64,000 bases of DNA from Streptomyces sp. MUM 178J (GCF_022414575.1 NZ_JADWYQ010000031.1:21306-85305), one strand, 5' to 3'. Positions 35,147 to 43,390 are shown, counted from the first letter of the stretch. The notes: generated from the sequence alone by a model not told the origin. Program-made: numbers and translations.

Positions 35147-36535
35147 GTGCGCATCCACAACTCGATGATCAGTCTTGTCGGCGACACCCCGCTGGTGAAA
35201 CTGAACAGCGTCACCCAAGGCATTCAGGCGACGGTCCTGGCCAAGGTCGAGTACTTCAACCCCGGCGGCTCGGTCAAGGACCGGATCGCCCTGCGCATGA
35301 TCGAGGCTGCCGAGGAGTCCGGAGAGCTCCGGCCGGGCGGCACGATCGTGGAGCCGACCAGCGGAAACACCGGCGTCGGACTTGCCATTGTGGCCCAGCA
35401 GAAGGGCTACAAGTGCATCTTCGTCTGCCCGGACAAGGTGTCCACGGACAAGATCAATGTGCTGCGCGCATACGGCGCCGAGGTCGTCGTCTGCCCGACG
35501 GCCGTCGATCCCGAGCACCCGGACTCGTACTACAACGTCTCCGACCGGCTGGTGCGCGAGACGCCGAACGCCTGGAAGCCGGACCAGTACTCCAACCCCA
35601 ACAACCCGCGCTCGCACTACGAGACCACCGGTCCCGAGCTGTGGCAGCAGACCGAGGGGAAGATCACCCATTTCGTCGCGGGCATCGGCACCGGCGGAAC
35701 GATCTCGGGCACCGGCCGCTACCTCAAGGAGATCAGCGGCGGCGAGGTGAAGATCGTGGGCGCCGACCCGGAGGGCTCCGTGTACTCCGGCGGCTCCGGG
35801 CGGCCATATCTGGTCGAGGGCGTCGGCGAGGACTTCTGGCCGTCCGCGTACGACCGCGAGGTCACCGACGAGATCGTCCCCGTGTCCGACAAGGACTCCT
35901 TCCAGATGACCCGGCGGCTGGCCAAGGAGGAAGGGCTGCTCGTCGGCGGCTCCTGCGGCATGGCCGTGGTCGCGGCGCTGCGGGTCGCCGAGAGGCTCGG
36001 CCCGGACGACGTCGTCGTGGTGCTGCTGCCGGACAGCGGCCGCGGCTATCTGAGCAAGATCTTCAACGATGAGTGGATGGCCGACTACGGGTTCCTGGAG
36101 GGCGAGGGTCCGGCCGCCTCCGTCGCCGACGTGCTGCGCCACAAGGAGGGCGGCGGCATCCCCAGCCTGGTGCACATGCACCCGGAGGAGACCGTCGGCG
36201 AGGCGATCGAGGTGCTGCGCGAGTACGGGGTCTCGCAGATGCCGATCGTCAAGCCGGGCGCCGGGCACCCGGACGTGATGGCCGCGGAGGTCATCGGCTC
36301 TGTCGTGGAACGGGAGCTGTTGGACGCGCTGTTCACGCAGACCGCGTCACTGGGCGACCCGCTGGAGAAGCACATGTCCTCGCCGCTGCCACAGGTCGGC
36401 TCGGGTGAGCCGGTCGCCGACCTGATGAAGGTCCTGGAGGCGGCCGACGCGGCGATCGTCCTGGTCGCGGGCAAGCCGACGGGCGTGGTCAGCCGCCAGG
36501 ACCTGCTCGCCTTCCTGGCGGCGGGCGGCAAGTAA
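35147..36535 (+). CDS. Cystathionine beta-synthase
   Basis: 462 residues, GTG start with GGAG spaced correctly. The N-terminal fold-II PLP domain has the lysine in NPGGSVKDRIA, TSGNTGVGLA and the PLP phosphate loop GIGTGGTISGTG. The C-terminal third holds two CBS domains (VHMHPEETVGEAIEVLREYGVSQMPIV and a second pair ending VVSRQDLLAFL). The CBS pair distinguishes this enzyme from a plain cysteine synthase. It condenses serine with homocysteine to cystathionine in transsulfuration. It is divergent from the SGNH hydrolase gene, with 114 bases between. Confidence 0.92.
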   Translation: MRIHNSMISLVGDTPLVKLNSVTQGIQATVLAKVEYFNPGGSVKDRIALRMIEAAEESGELRPGGTIVEPTSGNTGVGLAIVAQQKGYKCIFVCPDKVSTDKINVLRAYGAEVVVCPTAVDPEHPDSYYNVSDRLVRETPNAWKPDQYSNPNNPRSHYETTGPELWQQTEGKITHFVAGIGTGGTISGTGRYLKEISGGEVKIVGADPEGSVYSGGSGRPYLVEGVGEDFWPSAYDREVTDEIVPVSDKDSFQMTRRLAKEEGLLVGGSCGMAVVAALRVAERLGPDDVVVVLLPDSGRGYLSKIFNDEWMADYGFLEGEGPAASVADVLRHKEGGGIPSLVHMHPEETVGEAIEVLREYGVSQMPIVKPGAGHPDVMAAEVIGSVVERELLDALFTQTASLGDPLEKHMSSPLPQVGSGEPVADLMKVLEAADAAIVLVAGKPTGVVSRQDLLAFLAAGGK

Positions 36536-37007
36536 CCCGTCGCCGTTCCGGTGCGGGGGCTTCGCCCCCGCCCCCGACCCCCGCACCCCTCGCGGCGCCG
36601 CGGCCACCGGGCACGCGGCACTCCGAGGGGAGCGGGGCTTGGGCTTCGAGGACGTGTCTCCCGTCGGGGCAATGCGCCTCATCGGGTCCGCGGCAGCCGA
36701 CAGGGCGTCAGGGCGTCAGGGCGTCAGGGCGTCAGTCGTCCAGCGGGCCTCGAAAAGGCTACGAACGCGTCACGTCCGCGCAGCAATTGCTTAACACGCG
36801 TCCGGCACAGTTACTGATGTCGGCAGGGAGCCTGGCAGGGAGCCCGGCCGACGACCGAGCGGCGTCTCGAGGACCTCCGGAGCGGCTCCCGGACCTTCCC
36901 AGACGCCCCGGACGCGGAGACCGGCCCTGACCCGGACCGTGTCCCACGCGGGGGCCGCCGTCGTCCCGCCCCCCGGTTCGCCGGGGGTGCGGCGGCCCCC
37001 GCGTCAG
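36536..37007. other. Intergenic region after cystathionine beta-synthase
   Basis: 472 bases with no gene I can support. G/C-rich inverted repeats near 36555-36580 (GGGGGCTTCGCCCCC-type) could end transcription of cbs. A tandem repeat lies at 36703-36734. Confidence 0.6.
36703..36734 (+). repeat. 8-base tandem repeat, four copies
   Basis: GGGCGTCA occurs four times in direct succession in non-coding DNA, a probable replication-slippage array. Confidence 0.85.
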
Positions 37008-37457
37008 TCACTCCTCCCAGTCGGAATCCCGGTTCCCGCCCCTCTCCCGGTCCCGCCGCCGCAGCCATGGCCAACCGCGCGCCCCGTGCACCGCGTTGAC
37101 GGCCACGATGCCGAGCCAGGAGACCAGCAGGCCCTTGAAGCCCTCGTTCACCACGCCGATGGCGGTCAGCGGAACGGCGAGGATCAACGAGACGACCGTG
37201 AAGCCGAAGCGCTCGCCGAAGCCGGAGTCGGAGCCGGTGTCGCCGGACGGCGGCCGGGGCCGGGCGCCGCGGGCCACGACCATCTGCTGTTCGGCGAGCT
37301 GCCGGCGGACACGGCGGTCCAGTGTGCTGTCGATGCGCTGGTCGACCTTCTCCAGGAAGGACTCGACGAGGGCCGAGTCATACTCTTCGCCCAGCTCGCG
37401 GCGGGCGTGCAGGGTGGCGTCGAGCTCCTTCACGAGCTCCGGGTCGCGGGAGGTCAT
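37008..37457 (-). CDS. Small membrane protein of unknown function
   Basis: 149 residues from the ATG at 37457; the upstream frame extension crosses the region before the regulator gene and lacks support. The N-terminal 75 residues are helical and charged (PELVKELDATLHARRELGEEY, SFLEKVDQRIDSTLDRRVRRQLAEQQ). Then come two membrane helices (about 85-103 and 106-122) and a short charged tail WLRRRDRERGG. It is the common Streptomyces integral membrane protein type found beside the RpiR regulator. No function is known. Confidence 0.8.
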   Translation of the reverse strand: MTSRDPELVKELDATLHARRELGEEYDSALVESFLEKVDQRIDSTLDRRVRRQLAEQQMVVARGARPRPPSGDTGSDSGFGERFGFTVVSLILAVPLTAIGVVNEGFKGLLVSWLGIVAVNAVHGARGWPWLRRRDRERGGNRDSDWEE

Positions 37458-37489
37458 GGCTTCACGGTACGGATGCGCCCCGCCCGGGT

Positions 37490-37766
37490 CAGTGGGGGTA
37501 GCCCCCCTCTTCTTCTCACCTTTGAAGAGCACCTCAAGGGCATCCCGGAGCCCCGGAAGCCCGCTGACCCGGCCGTGCTCCCGGGCGGCTGCCTCAGCGT
37601 GCCCGACGACGGGCCGGCCCGGCTCACCTCGCTGCCGACACTCGAGGGAGGGCACGTCGCGCACCGGGACCCGGAGTTCGACGTCCCCGTGCCCGAGCGG
37701 CTGCGCCGCCGAACGGGCGGCGCGCCGGCGCTGCTGCATATGCTTATGCAGTCATCTGGTGTCTGA
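37490..37766 (+). pseudogene. Possible gene remnant upstream of the RpiR gene
   Basis: One frame shows strong third-position G+C bias and reads LLTFEEHLKGIPEPRKPADP... then DPEFDVPVPERLRRRTGGAPALLHM before a TGA at 37764. It has no start codon with a ribosome site. It could be the tail of a lost gene. The 328-base gap 37458-37785 otherwise holds only the palindrome at 37734-37751. Confidence 0.3.
37734..37751. promoter_or_regulatory. Palindromic operator-like site before the RpiR gene
   Basis: CTGCATATGCTTATGCAG has perfect 7-base arms around TGCT and ends 34 bases before the regulator's start, so it is a good candidate for autoregulation. It also resembles ArgR-type boxes. Confidence 0.5.
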
Positions 37767-37785
37767 ATCGACAAGGGGGAACGGC

Positions 37786-38628
37786 TTGCGGGACAGCCCG
37801 GCCGCACGGCTTCAGGAGCTCTTCGAGGGCCGTCGGCTCACCCCCACCCAGCGGCGGATCGCGCACAGCATGGTGCGGCGGGCCGCCGATGTGCCGTTTC
37901 TGTCCAGCGTGGAGCTGGCCGAGCTGGCCGGGGTCAGCCAGCCGTCCGTCACCCGCTTCGCGGTCGCCCTCGGCTTCGACGGCTATCCGGCGCTCCGCCG
38001 CCACCTCCGGGAGATCGTGCCCGCGGAGACGGGCGCGGGCGAGTCGGACGCGTACAACGAGTACCAGCAGGCGGTGCACGGCGAGATCGAGAATCTGCGG
38101 CAGCTCGCGGAACTGCTCGCCGACCCCGCCCCCGTGGAGCGCGCGGGACGGCTGCTGGCGGCCTCCCGGCCGCTGCCGGTGCTGGGACTGCGCGCTGCGT
38201 CCTCGCAGGCGAGGGGCTTCTCCTACTTCGCCGCCAAGGTCCACCCGGACGTACGGCCGCTGGACGAGGGCGGCACGCTGCTCGCCGACCGCATCGACGC
38301 GGCCAGGCGGGCGGGTGCGAGCGCGCTGCTCTGCTTCGCCCTGCCCCGGCATCCGAAGGAGGTCGTCGAGGCCCTGGAGTACGCGCGCGGCAGGGCCGGG
38401 CTGACCGTGGTGACCGTCGCGGACTCCGCCTTCGCCCCGGTGGCGGCCCACAGCGATCTGCTGATCCCGGCCGCCGTGGGGACGGGGCTGGCCTTTGACA
38501 CGGCATGCGCCCCGATGCTGCTGGGGCGGGTGCTGCTGGAGGCGATGTGCGACGCGCTGCCGGACGCTCAGGCGCGGCTGGAGGACTTCGACACGTCGGC
38601 CGTCGCGAGGGGTCTGTTCATGGAGTGA
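37786..38628 (+). CDS. MurR/RpiR-family transcriptional regulator
   Basis: 280 residues from the TTG at 37786, with AAGGGGGAA correctly spaced. The N-terminal RpiR helix-turn-helix (about 1-75) reads LTPTQRRIAHSMVRRAADVPFLSSVELAELAGVSQPSVTRFAVALGF. A SIS sugar-isomerase-like domain (about 120-255) with PVLGLRAASSQARGFSYF and a phospho-ligand loop follows. Such regulators respond to sugar phosphates or catabolites. The nearest pathway genes are the hut cluster 5 kb away; control of hut is a guess from proximity and not shown. It converges with the Roadblock operon. Confidence 0.9.
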   Translation: MRDSPAARLQELFEGRRLTPTQRRIAHSMVRRAADVPFLSSVELAELAGVSQPSVTRFAVALGFDGYPALRRHLREIVPAETGAGESDAYNEYQQAVHGEIENLRQLAELLADPAPVERAGRLLAASRPLPVLGLRAASSQARGFSYFAAKVHPDVRPLDEGGTLLADRIDAARRAGASALLCFALPRHPKEVVEALEYARGRAGLTVVTVADSAFAPVAAHSDLLIPAAVGTGLAFDTACAPMLLGRVLLEAMCDALPDAQARLEDFDTSAVARGLFME

Positions 38629-38721
38629 GCGCGCCCGCCGCCCGCCGCCCGCCGTCCGGCAGCCGGCATCGCGGCCGGGGACGCCGCGCCGGGCGGGGCG
38701 CGGCGTCGCTGACGGTTCGGC

Positions 38722-39096
38722 TCAGACCTCCAGATCAGCTTCGATCCGCTTCAGCTGGTGGCGCGCCATGGCGAGGTTGGCGCGCTGCTTGTCCAGCGCG
38801 AGGTAGAGGAAGAGGCCGCTGTGGTTGCGGCCCTTGAGCAGCCGGATCAGGTGGTACTGGGTGCCGAGCGTGATCAGGATGTCCTCGATCTCGTCCTGCA
38901 TGCCGAGGAGTTCCATGGTGCGCACCTTGGCGCGCACCACGTCCGTGTTGCCGGCCGCCGCCACATTGAGGTCGAGGTCCTTGCCGCCGCCGATGGTGCC
39001 CAGCGCCATGCCGCTGGTGTAGTCGACGAGCGCGGCGCCGACGGCGCCCTCGATGGCGGTGGTGGCTTCCTTGAGAGCGGTCTCGGTGTTGGCCAT
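38722..39096 (-). CDS. Roadblock/LC7 domain protein
   Basis: 124 residues from the ATG at 39096, with AGGAAG upstream. The whole protein is one Roadblock/LC7 domain: an N-terminal helix [29 protein letters not shown], then [32 protein letters not shown] and a C-terminal helix. Bacterial Roadblock proteins (MglB type) bind and regulate small Ras-like GTPases, often as homodimers. It is the last gene of a minus-strand set of three Roadblock proteins and a PATAN-like protein with no GTPase in the set. Confidence 0.9.
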   Translation of the reverse strand: MANTETALKEATTAIEGAVGAALVDYTSGMALGTIGGGKDLDLNVAAAGNTDVVRAKVRTMELLGMQDEIEDILITLGTQYHLIRLLKGRNHSGLFLYLALDKQRANLAMARHQLKRIEADLEV

Positions 39097-39184
39097 GAAC
39101 GCACTTCCTTCGGTCGTTGTTCTTCGTACTTGGTTCTTCGTGTGGGTTGTGGTCGTTCGCTCCGGCCGCGGGGCGGCCGGCAGA

Positions 39185-39619
39185 TCAGGGGCCGGCGAGG
39201 CTCGGGGGCCGGTTCGGCTTGCGCGGGACCAGCGCGGGCCGCTCGAGCGCGCCCCTGATGAGCTCTCCGATGCGGGCGCCGGAGCGCCGGGCCTCCAGAT
39301 GCAGGCGGCCGACGTTGATGCGCGGCTCGGCCAGCAGGGTGAGAACGGCGGTCGGGCCGGCCGCGTAGGTGGCGACATAGCCGCTCTCACCCCGGATGAG
39401 CAGTTCCCGGAAACCTCCCTGGCCGGTCGCCTCGGTCAGCCGCAGGGCGACGCCGAGCGCGGCCGCGGTGAGCGCGGCGACGTGTTCCGCCTCCTTGGCC
39501 TCGTCCGTTTCGGAGGCGAGGACGAGGCCGTCTGCGCTGGCCGCGAGGGCGCCGGTCACCTGAGGCAGCCGGGCACGCAGCCGTCGGAGCTCCCCGCGCA
39601 CCTCGCCTTCGGCCGTCAT
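39185..39619 (-). CDS. Roadblock/LC7 domain protein
   Basis: 144 residues from the ATG at 39619, chosen because GAGGAGA lies six bases upstream; another in-frame ATG at 39709 would add 30 basic residues. Roadblock fold: [88 protein letters not shown]. It differs from its neighbours and looks closer to the CvnB type. It is probably co-transcribed with the other Roadblock genes. Confidence 0.85.
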   Translation of the reverse strand: MTAEGEVRGELRRLRARLPQVTGALAASADGLVLASETDEAKEAEHVAALTAAALGVALRLTEATGQGGFRELLIRGESGYVATYAAGPTAVLTLLAEPRINVGRLHLEARRSGARIGELIRGALERPALVPRKPNRPPSLAGP

Positions 39620-39755
39620 CAGCTGTCTCCTCTCGGCGTCGTTCGTCGGTTTCGTCTCGGGCCGGCCCTTCTCGAGCCCCTTGGGCCGCAGCCGAAGTGC
39701 CCGCTTCATGACGTGCCGCGCTGTGCCCGATGGGCTGAGCGGGTGTCACGGTGCC

Positions 39756-40529
39756 TCACAGGGTTGCCTCCAGAGCGTCGCGGAGCCGGCGTAACAGGGC
39801 GATGTCCGGGTCGTCGGAGACCTCCGGGACCCAGGCGGGGAGCGCGGGCCGCTCGGGCGGGGGCCCGGACGGCCGGACGGCGGTGTCGACGAGTCCGGCC
39901 GCGGCCAGCCGACGCACGTCGAGCAGGGTGTTGAAAGCTGGCCTGCCCAGCATCCGGGCGATGTCGGGCGGGGTGCGCACCCCGTCGGCGAGTGCGAGCA
40001 CTGTGGCCTGCCGCCGGGTCGGCCCGCGGCCGGGTCCCGGATCCCGGGGGACCACCGGGGCGGCGTCGATCTCGGGGTGGGGCCAGATGGAGTCGAGCAG
40101 CGCCCCGCGGCGCAGCGCCTCGCGCTCCACGACCGGGGTGGGAACCGGGCGCACCCGGCCGATCCAGTGCCCCACCCCGTAGCGGAAGCGGGTCGGCCCG
40201 CTGCACGGGGTCAGCGCGAAGTACGCGGCGTCGAACAGCGCCCCCAGATGGCAGATCTCCAGCTCGCCGCAGCCCAGCCGCCCGCTGGCGACGAGGTGGC
40301 GGCCGACCTCGCGTCGTACGCCCGCCTCGGCGACGGCCTCCTCCCAGCCCTCGCGCGGCAGCCGGCCGCTCGCGGTCAGCAGGACGTCCAGACCGGGGGC
40401 CGCCGGGCTCTCCGCGTGCACGACCTCGCCGTCGACGAGATAGAGCGCGCCGTGGTCGCGGACCAGCACGCCGGTCGCCTTCTCCTCGGTCAGACGCACC
40501 AGCATGGGGGAGACGGCCGAGGCCATCAC
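39756..40529 (-). CDS. PATAN/DUF4388-like protein with winged helix
   Basis: 257 residues. The N-terminal half resembles PATAN (DUF4388): LVRLTEEKATGVLVRDHGALYLVDGEVVHAES and a second part GCGELEICHLGALFDAAYFAL. The C-terminal part looks like a winged helix (RRQATVLALADGVRTPPDIARMLGRPAFNTLLDVRRLAAAGLV). PATAN domains occur with Roadblock and response-regulator proteins in GTPase-based polarity and secondary signalling systems. Its ATG overlaps the stop of the upstream Roadblock gene by 4 bases. Whether it binds DNA is unknown. Confidence 0.75.
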   Translation of the reverse strand: MMASAVSPMLVRLTEEKATGVLVRDHGALYLVDGEVVHAESPAAPGLDVLLTASGRLPREGWEEAVAEAGVRREVGRHLVASGRLGCGELEICHLGALFDAAYFALTPCSGPTRFRYGVGHWIGRVRPVPTPVVEREALRRGALLDSIWPHPEIDAAPVVPRDPGPGRGPTRRQATVLALADGVRTPPDIARMLGRPAFNTLLDVRRLAAAGLVDTAVRPSGPPPERPALPAWVPEVSDDPDIALLRRLRDALEATL

Positions 40530-40930
40530 AGCACCAGCCGTTCGGCGAGGTCCGCGATGCGGAGCCGAGCCAGGGCGAGGTTGCCCGTGTCACGGTCCAG
40601 CCACAGATGCAGGAACACGCTGCTGTCGAAGTCCGTCTCGACGAATCTGATGATGTGATAGCCGTTGTGCGCGGTGACGATGAGGTCCTCGACGGGCAGC
40701 CCCTTGCCGAGCTCGCCGTCCCCGCCGTCCGCCGTGCGGGTGGTGAAGGATGTGTACTCGGCTGCCATACGGGCGAGTTCCGCGGTCTCCGCGGCATTCG
40801 CCTCGGGGTCGCCTCCCGGCGAGTCGCCGATCGACCCGATCGCCAGCCCGCTGGTCCAGTCGACGATGGACGCGCCACGCGCGCCCGGCACCACCATGGC
40901 CTGCAGCAGGCACTCGTCGATTCCGGGCAC
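40526..40930 (-). CDS. Roadblock/LC7 domain protein
   Basis: 134 residues from the GTG at 40930, supported by GGGGAGGAG upstream; the open frame begins 21 codons earlier without support. The Roadblock fold is visible as ECLLQAMVVPGARGASIVDWTSGLAIGSIGD, LIVTAHNGYHIIRFVETDFDSSVFLHLWLDRDTGNLALARLRI. It heads the operon and is translationally coupled to the PATAN-like gene. It has an acidic central loop (SPGGDPEANAAETAEL) not seen in the other two. Confidence 0.88.
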   Translation of the reverse strand: MPGIDECLLQAMVVPGARGASIVDWTSGLAIGSIGDSPGGDPEANAAETAELARMAAEYTSFTTRTADGGDGELGKGLPVEDLIVTAHNGYHIIRFVETDFDSSVFLHLWLDRDTGNLALARLRIADLAERLVL

Positions 40931-41108
40931 GCCGGCACTCCTCCCCACCCCCGGGCCATGCCGCGTACGCATGTGCGGCAGTGACCGGCACATTACGCAA
41001 GGTGGCGAGTGCTCGCGTTTTTTCCGGCAATTCCCAACGGAACATGCCCGAGACCGATAGGGTCCGCCCCTTCACAGCGGGTTGGTTTCCGGTCACGACC
41101 TGCTCTTC

Positions 41109-41204
41109 TCAGTCTTCGCCGCGGGCGCGCAGCACCGCCTTGTTGACGATCCACAGGCCGATCCCGATCGCGATCAGCGCCCCTGCCGTCAGATGCACCT
41201 TCAT
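41109..41204 (-). CDS. Very small membrane protein
   Basis: 31 residues (MKVHLTAGALIAIGIGLW, then IVNKAVLRARGED) with one membrane helix and a basic tail. Codon use is strongly coding-like. The frame also looks coding for about 12 codons upstream (ILASPLADRD) but no usable start is found there, because a common intergenic repeat begins; the N terminus may therefore have been lost. The function is unknown. Confidence 0.45.
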   Translation of the reverse strand: MKVHLTAGALIAIGIGLWIVNKAVLRARGED

Positions 41205-41322
41205 GTCCCGGTCGGCGAGCGGGCTGGCCAGGATCAGCGCAGTGACCGGACAGGCTGGATTCTCCAGCCCCGCCCGGGGGCACCTCCGTGGGGTCCCTTG
41301 AGGCGCGAGGGGCTGCACAGTC

Positions 41323-41388
41323 GAGCCCCGCCGGAGTCTGAGGTGCAGGGGCCGGAAACTCGGCCCCGCCGGCGTTTGAGGCGCGGGG
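41323..41388 (+). repeat. Two copies of a dispersed Streptomyces intergenic repeat
   Basis: GCCCCGCCGGAGTCTGAGG (from 41325) and GCCCCGCCGGCGTTTGAGG (from 41363) are near-identical units of a short repeat common between Streptomyces genes. A diverged relative (CCCCTCCGGCGATTGA) lies after the gene ending at 31290. Confidence 0.65.
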
Positions 41389-41450
41389 CGGAGCCCTCCG
41401 CAAACCCGGCGCGGGCGCCGGGGCCTGTACGTCAACCCGCGGCGCACACG

Positions 41451-41933
41451 TCAGGCGGACGGTTCGGACTCCACCGAACGGGCGACGTCCTCCAGGTCCT
41501 TGGCGATCGCCTTGCTCACGGCGCGGCGGCCCAGGCCGCCCAGCAGCTTGGCCACCACGCCGCCGATCCCGCTCGGCGGGGTGGCCGAGAAGGTCATCCG
41601 GACGGTCGTCGCCTGCGGCCCGTCCCCGCGGAGCGCGAACTCGGAGACATAGTGCGCGCCGTGGGAGTCGGCCTCCACCACATACCGGCGCTCAGGCTCC
41701 ACTGCAGTCACATACATCTCTTCCGTCGCCAGCTTGCCCATCATCCGGCGGGTTTCGCGCCAGCGGGTGCCGACATCGAACGACCCGTGCCGCCCCTCGG
41801 AGAGAATCTCCACCCGCTCCACACCGCTCAGCACCCGCGGCATGCTCTCCAGATCGGTCAGCGCCCGCCACACCCGGCCCGCGGGGGCGGCGATCCGGCG
41901 TTCGACGTGCACCGTGGTGTCTCCTGCTGCCAT
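41451..41933 (-). CDS. SRPBCC-family protein (polyketide cyclase/START-like)
   Basis: 160 residues from the ATG at 41933. The SRPBCC fold is recognisable: TTVHVERRIAAPAGRVWRALTDLESMPRVLSGVERVEIL, GTRWRETRRMMGK, RYVVEADSHGAHYVSEFAL, and a long C-terminal helix (GGVVAKLLGGLGRRAVSKAIAKDLEDV). These helix-grip proteins bind hydrophobic ligands or catalyse cyclisations. It begins 4 bases after the stop of the PLP decarboxylase gene, so both are in one operon. The ligand is unknown. Confidence 0.85.
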   Translation of the reverse strand: MAAGDTTVHVERRIAAPAGRVWRALTDLESMPRVLSGVERVEILSEGRHGSFDVGTRWRETRRMMGKLATEEMYVTAVEPERRYVVEADSHGAHYVSEFALRGDGPQATTVRMTFSATPPSGIGGVVAKLLGGLGRRAVSKAIAKDLEDVARSVESEPSA

Positions 41934-41937
41934 GCCC

Positions 41938-43284
41938 TCATGGAAGCAGCGCCGCGGCGTACGCGCCCCCCGACTCGGCGACGATCTCGTCGAGCCGCTG
42001 GGCCCGCCGTACGGTCGTGAACCGCACCGCACCGCCGCCGCCGTCGGCGGCGGCGGCGGCGGTGAAGCCGTGGACGGCGGGGCGGGGCAGGCTGTTGTAG
42101 CCGTAGGGGCTGGAGAAGTAGTACGCCCCGGTGTCGAGGACCGCGATCACATCGCCCGGCTCCAGCAGCGGCAGCGGCCGGGCCTCGGCCAGCAGGTCGC
42201 CCGCGAAGCAGGCGGGCCCCGCGATGTCCTGTGCGACCGCGGGTCCGGACTTGGGCAGCCCCTCGGCGTCGTATGCGCGGATCCGCAGCGGCCAGGACTC
42301 CGGGTCGTACACCGTGCGGGCCGCCACCTGCACGCCCGCATGGGTGACGGCGATGGGGCGGCCGCCCGCGGTCTTGGCGTACTCGACCCGGCTCAGGATC
42401 GTGCCGTGCTTGGCCAGCAGCGCCCGGCCGAACTCGGTGACCAGGCCGTAGCCGCCGTCGAACAGCCCTGGCGCCTCCTCCCGGAGCAGTCGGGCGTATG
42501 CGGAGAAGGACGGGGTGTGCTCGTCGGAGGCGAAGTTGACCGGCAGTCCGCCGCCGATGTCGACCGTGTCGATCCGGCGGCGGCCGGCCACGGCGTTGAT
42601 CTCTTCGGCGAGCTCCCAGACGGCTCGGACGCCCCGCGCCATCAGGGGCAGCGGTATGCCCTGGGAGCCGGTGTGGATGTGCAGCCGGGTCAGCCAGGGC
42701 CGGTCGAGGACCGCGCGCACGATAAGGGCGCGCGCCCCCGCGTCGCGCAGACCGACCCCGAACTTGGAGGTGGCCGTGGCCGTGGACAGCGCGCCGATCG
42801 AGCCGCCGCCGAGCTGCGGATTGACCCGCAGCCCGACCGCCGGAGCGGCGCTTTCGGGGCTGCCGGCCCGCCCGGGCGCGAGCGCGTCGAGGCGGGCCAG
42901 CTCCTGGAGGTTGTCGGCGTTGACCGCGACGCCCAGGGCGAGGGCCTCGTGCAGTTCCCCGGCGCTCTTGGCCGGGGAGTCCAGGACCGTGCGCGCCGCG
43001 GGCACGCCGGCCGCCCTGGCCAGGGCCAGCTCTCCGGGGCTCGCCACCTCCGCGCCGAGGCCCTCGGAGTGCAGCAGCGCCAGCACGGGAACGAGCGGCG
43101 CGGCCTTGACCGCGAAGGCGTGCAGCACCGGGGCATCGGTCACCGCGGCGAACGCCTCCTTCAGGGCGGTCGCGGACGCCCGGATGCCGCCCGTGTCCAG
43201 CAGGGCGGCGACCGGCTGCTCCTCGGTGAGCAGACCCTGTGCCAGGGCCGCGTGCACGGCCTGATCCCGGCGGTCCGAAGCCAT
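41938..43284 (-). CDS. Fold-type III PLP-dependent decarboxylase (DAP decarboxylase-like)
   Basis: 448 residues from the ATG at 43284. It has an alanine-racemase-type barrel with the PLP lysine in LHAFAVKAAP, HTGSQGIPL, DIGGGLPVNF and the phosphate-binding GGYGLVTEFGRAL. The C-terminal beta domain carries VLDTGAYYFSSPYGYNSLPRP. It resembles LysA/arginine decarboxylase-type enzymes but lacks the canonical substrate Cys-Glu motif of LysA in the form I would expect, so the amino acid substrate is open. It is divergent from hutU with a palindrome between, and its downstream partner is an SRPBCC protein. Confidence 0.85.
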   Translation of the reverse strand: MASDRRDQAVHAALAQGLLTEEQPVAALLDTGGIRASATALKEAFAAVTDAPVLHAFAVKAAPLVPVLALLHSEGLGAEVASPGELALARAAGVPAARTVLDSPAKSAGELHEALALGVAVNADNLQELARLDALAPGRAGSPESAAPAVGLRVNPQLGGGSIGALSTATATSKFGVGLRDAGARALIVRAVLDRPWLTRLHIHTGSQGIPLPLMARGVRAVWELAEEINAVAGRRRIDTVDIGGGLPVNFASDEHTPSFSAYARLLREEAPGLFDGGYGLVTEFGRALLAKHGTILSRVEYAKTAGGRPIAVTHAGVQVAARTVYDPESWPLRIRAYDAEGLPKSGPAVAQDIAGPACFAGDLLAEARPLPLLEPGDVIAVLDTGAYYFSSPYGYNSLPRPAVHGFTAAAAADGGGGAVRFTTVRRAQRLDEIVAESGGAYAAALLP

Positions 43285-43334
43285 GGAACCCAGCCAATCA
43301 CCGGACGGCGCGCGACGCAGCTGTTGACTACAGA

Positions 43335-43359
43335 TATTCATCCATCCAGGATGTGAATA
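43335..43359. promoter_or_regulatory. Nested palindrome in the hutU/decarboxylase divergent promoter region
   Basis: TATTCA (43335-43340) with TGAATA (43354-43359), and inside it CATCC (43339-43343) with GGATG (43349-43353), form one nearly continuous inverted repeat. TTGACT (43324-43329) is a -35-like element just upstream. A hut regulator could bind here. Confidence 0.5.
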
Positions 43360-43390
43360 GAAGTCTCAACATTCGCGAGGAGGCAGTGCC

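Noticed and set aside
35033..36268. A long minus-strand frame opposite cystathionine beta-synthase continuing into the SGNH hydrolase
   Set aside because: Composition reflects the opposite strand of the PLP enzyme; the hydrolase has a supported GTG start at 35032.
36555..36600. Riboswitch after cystathionine beta-synthase
   Set aside because: Only simple G/C hairpins are seen, downstream of the gene and without conserved riboswitch blocks.
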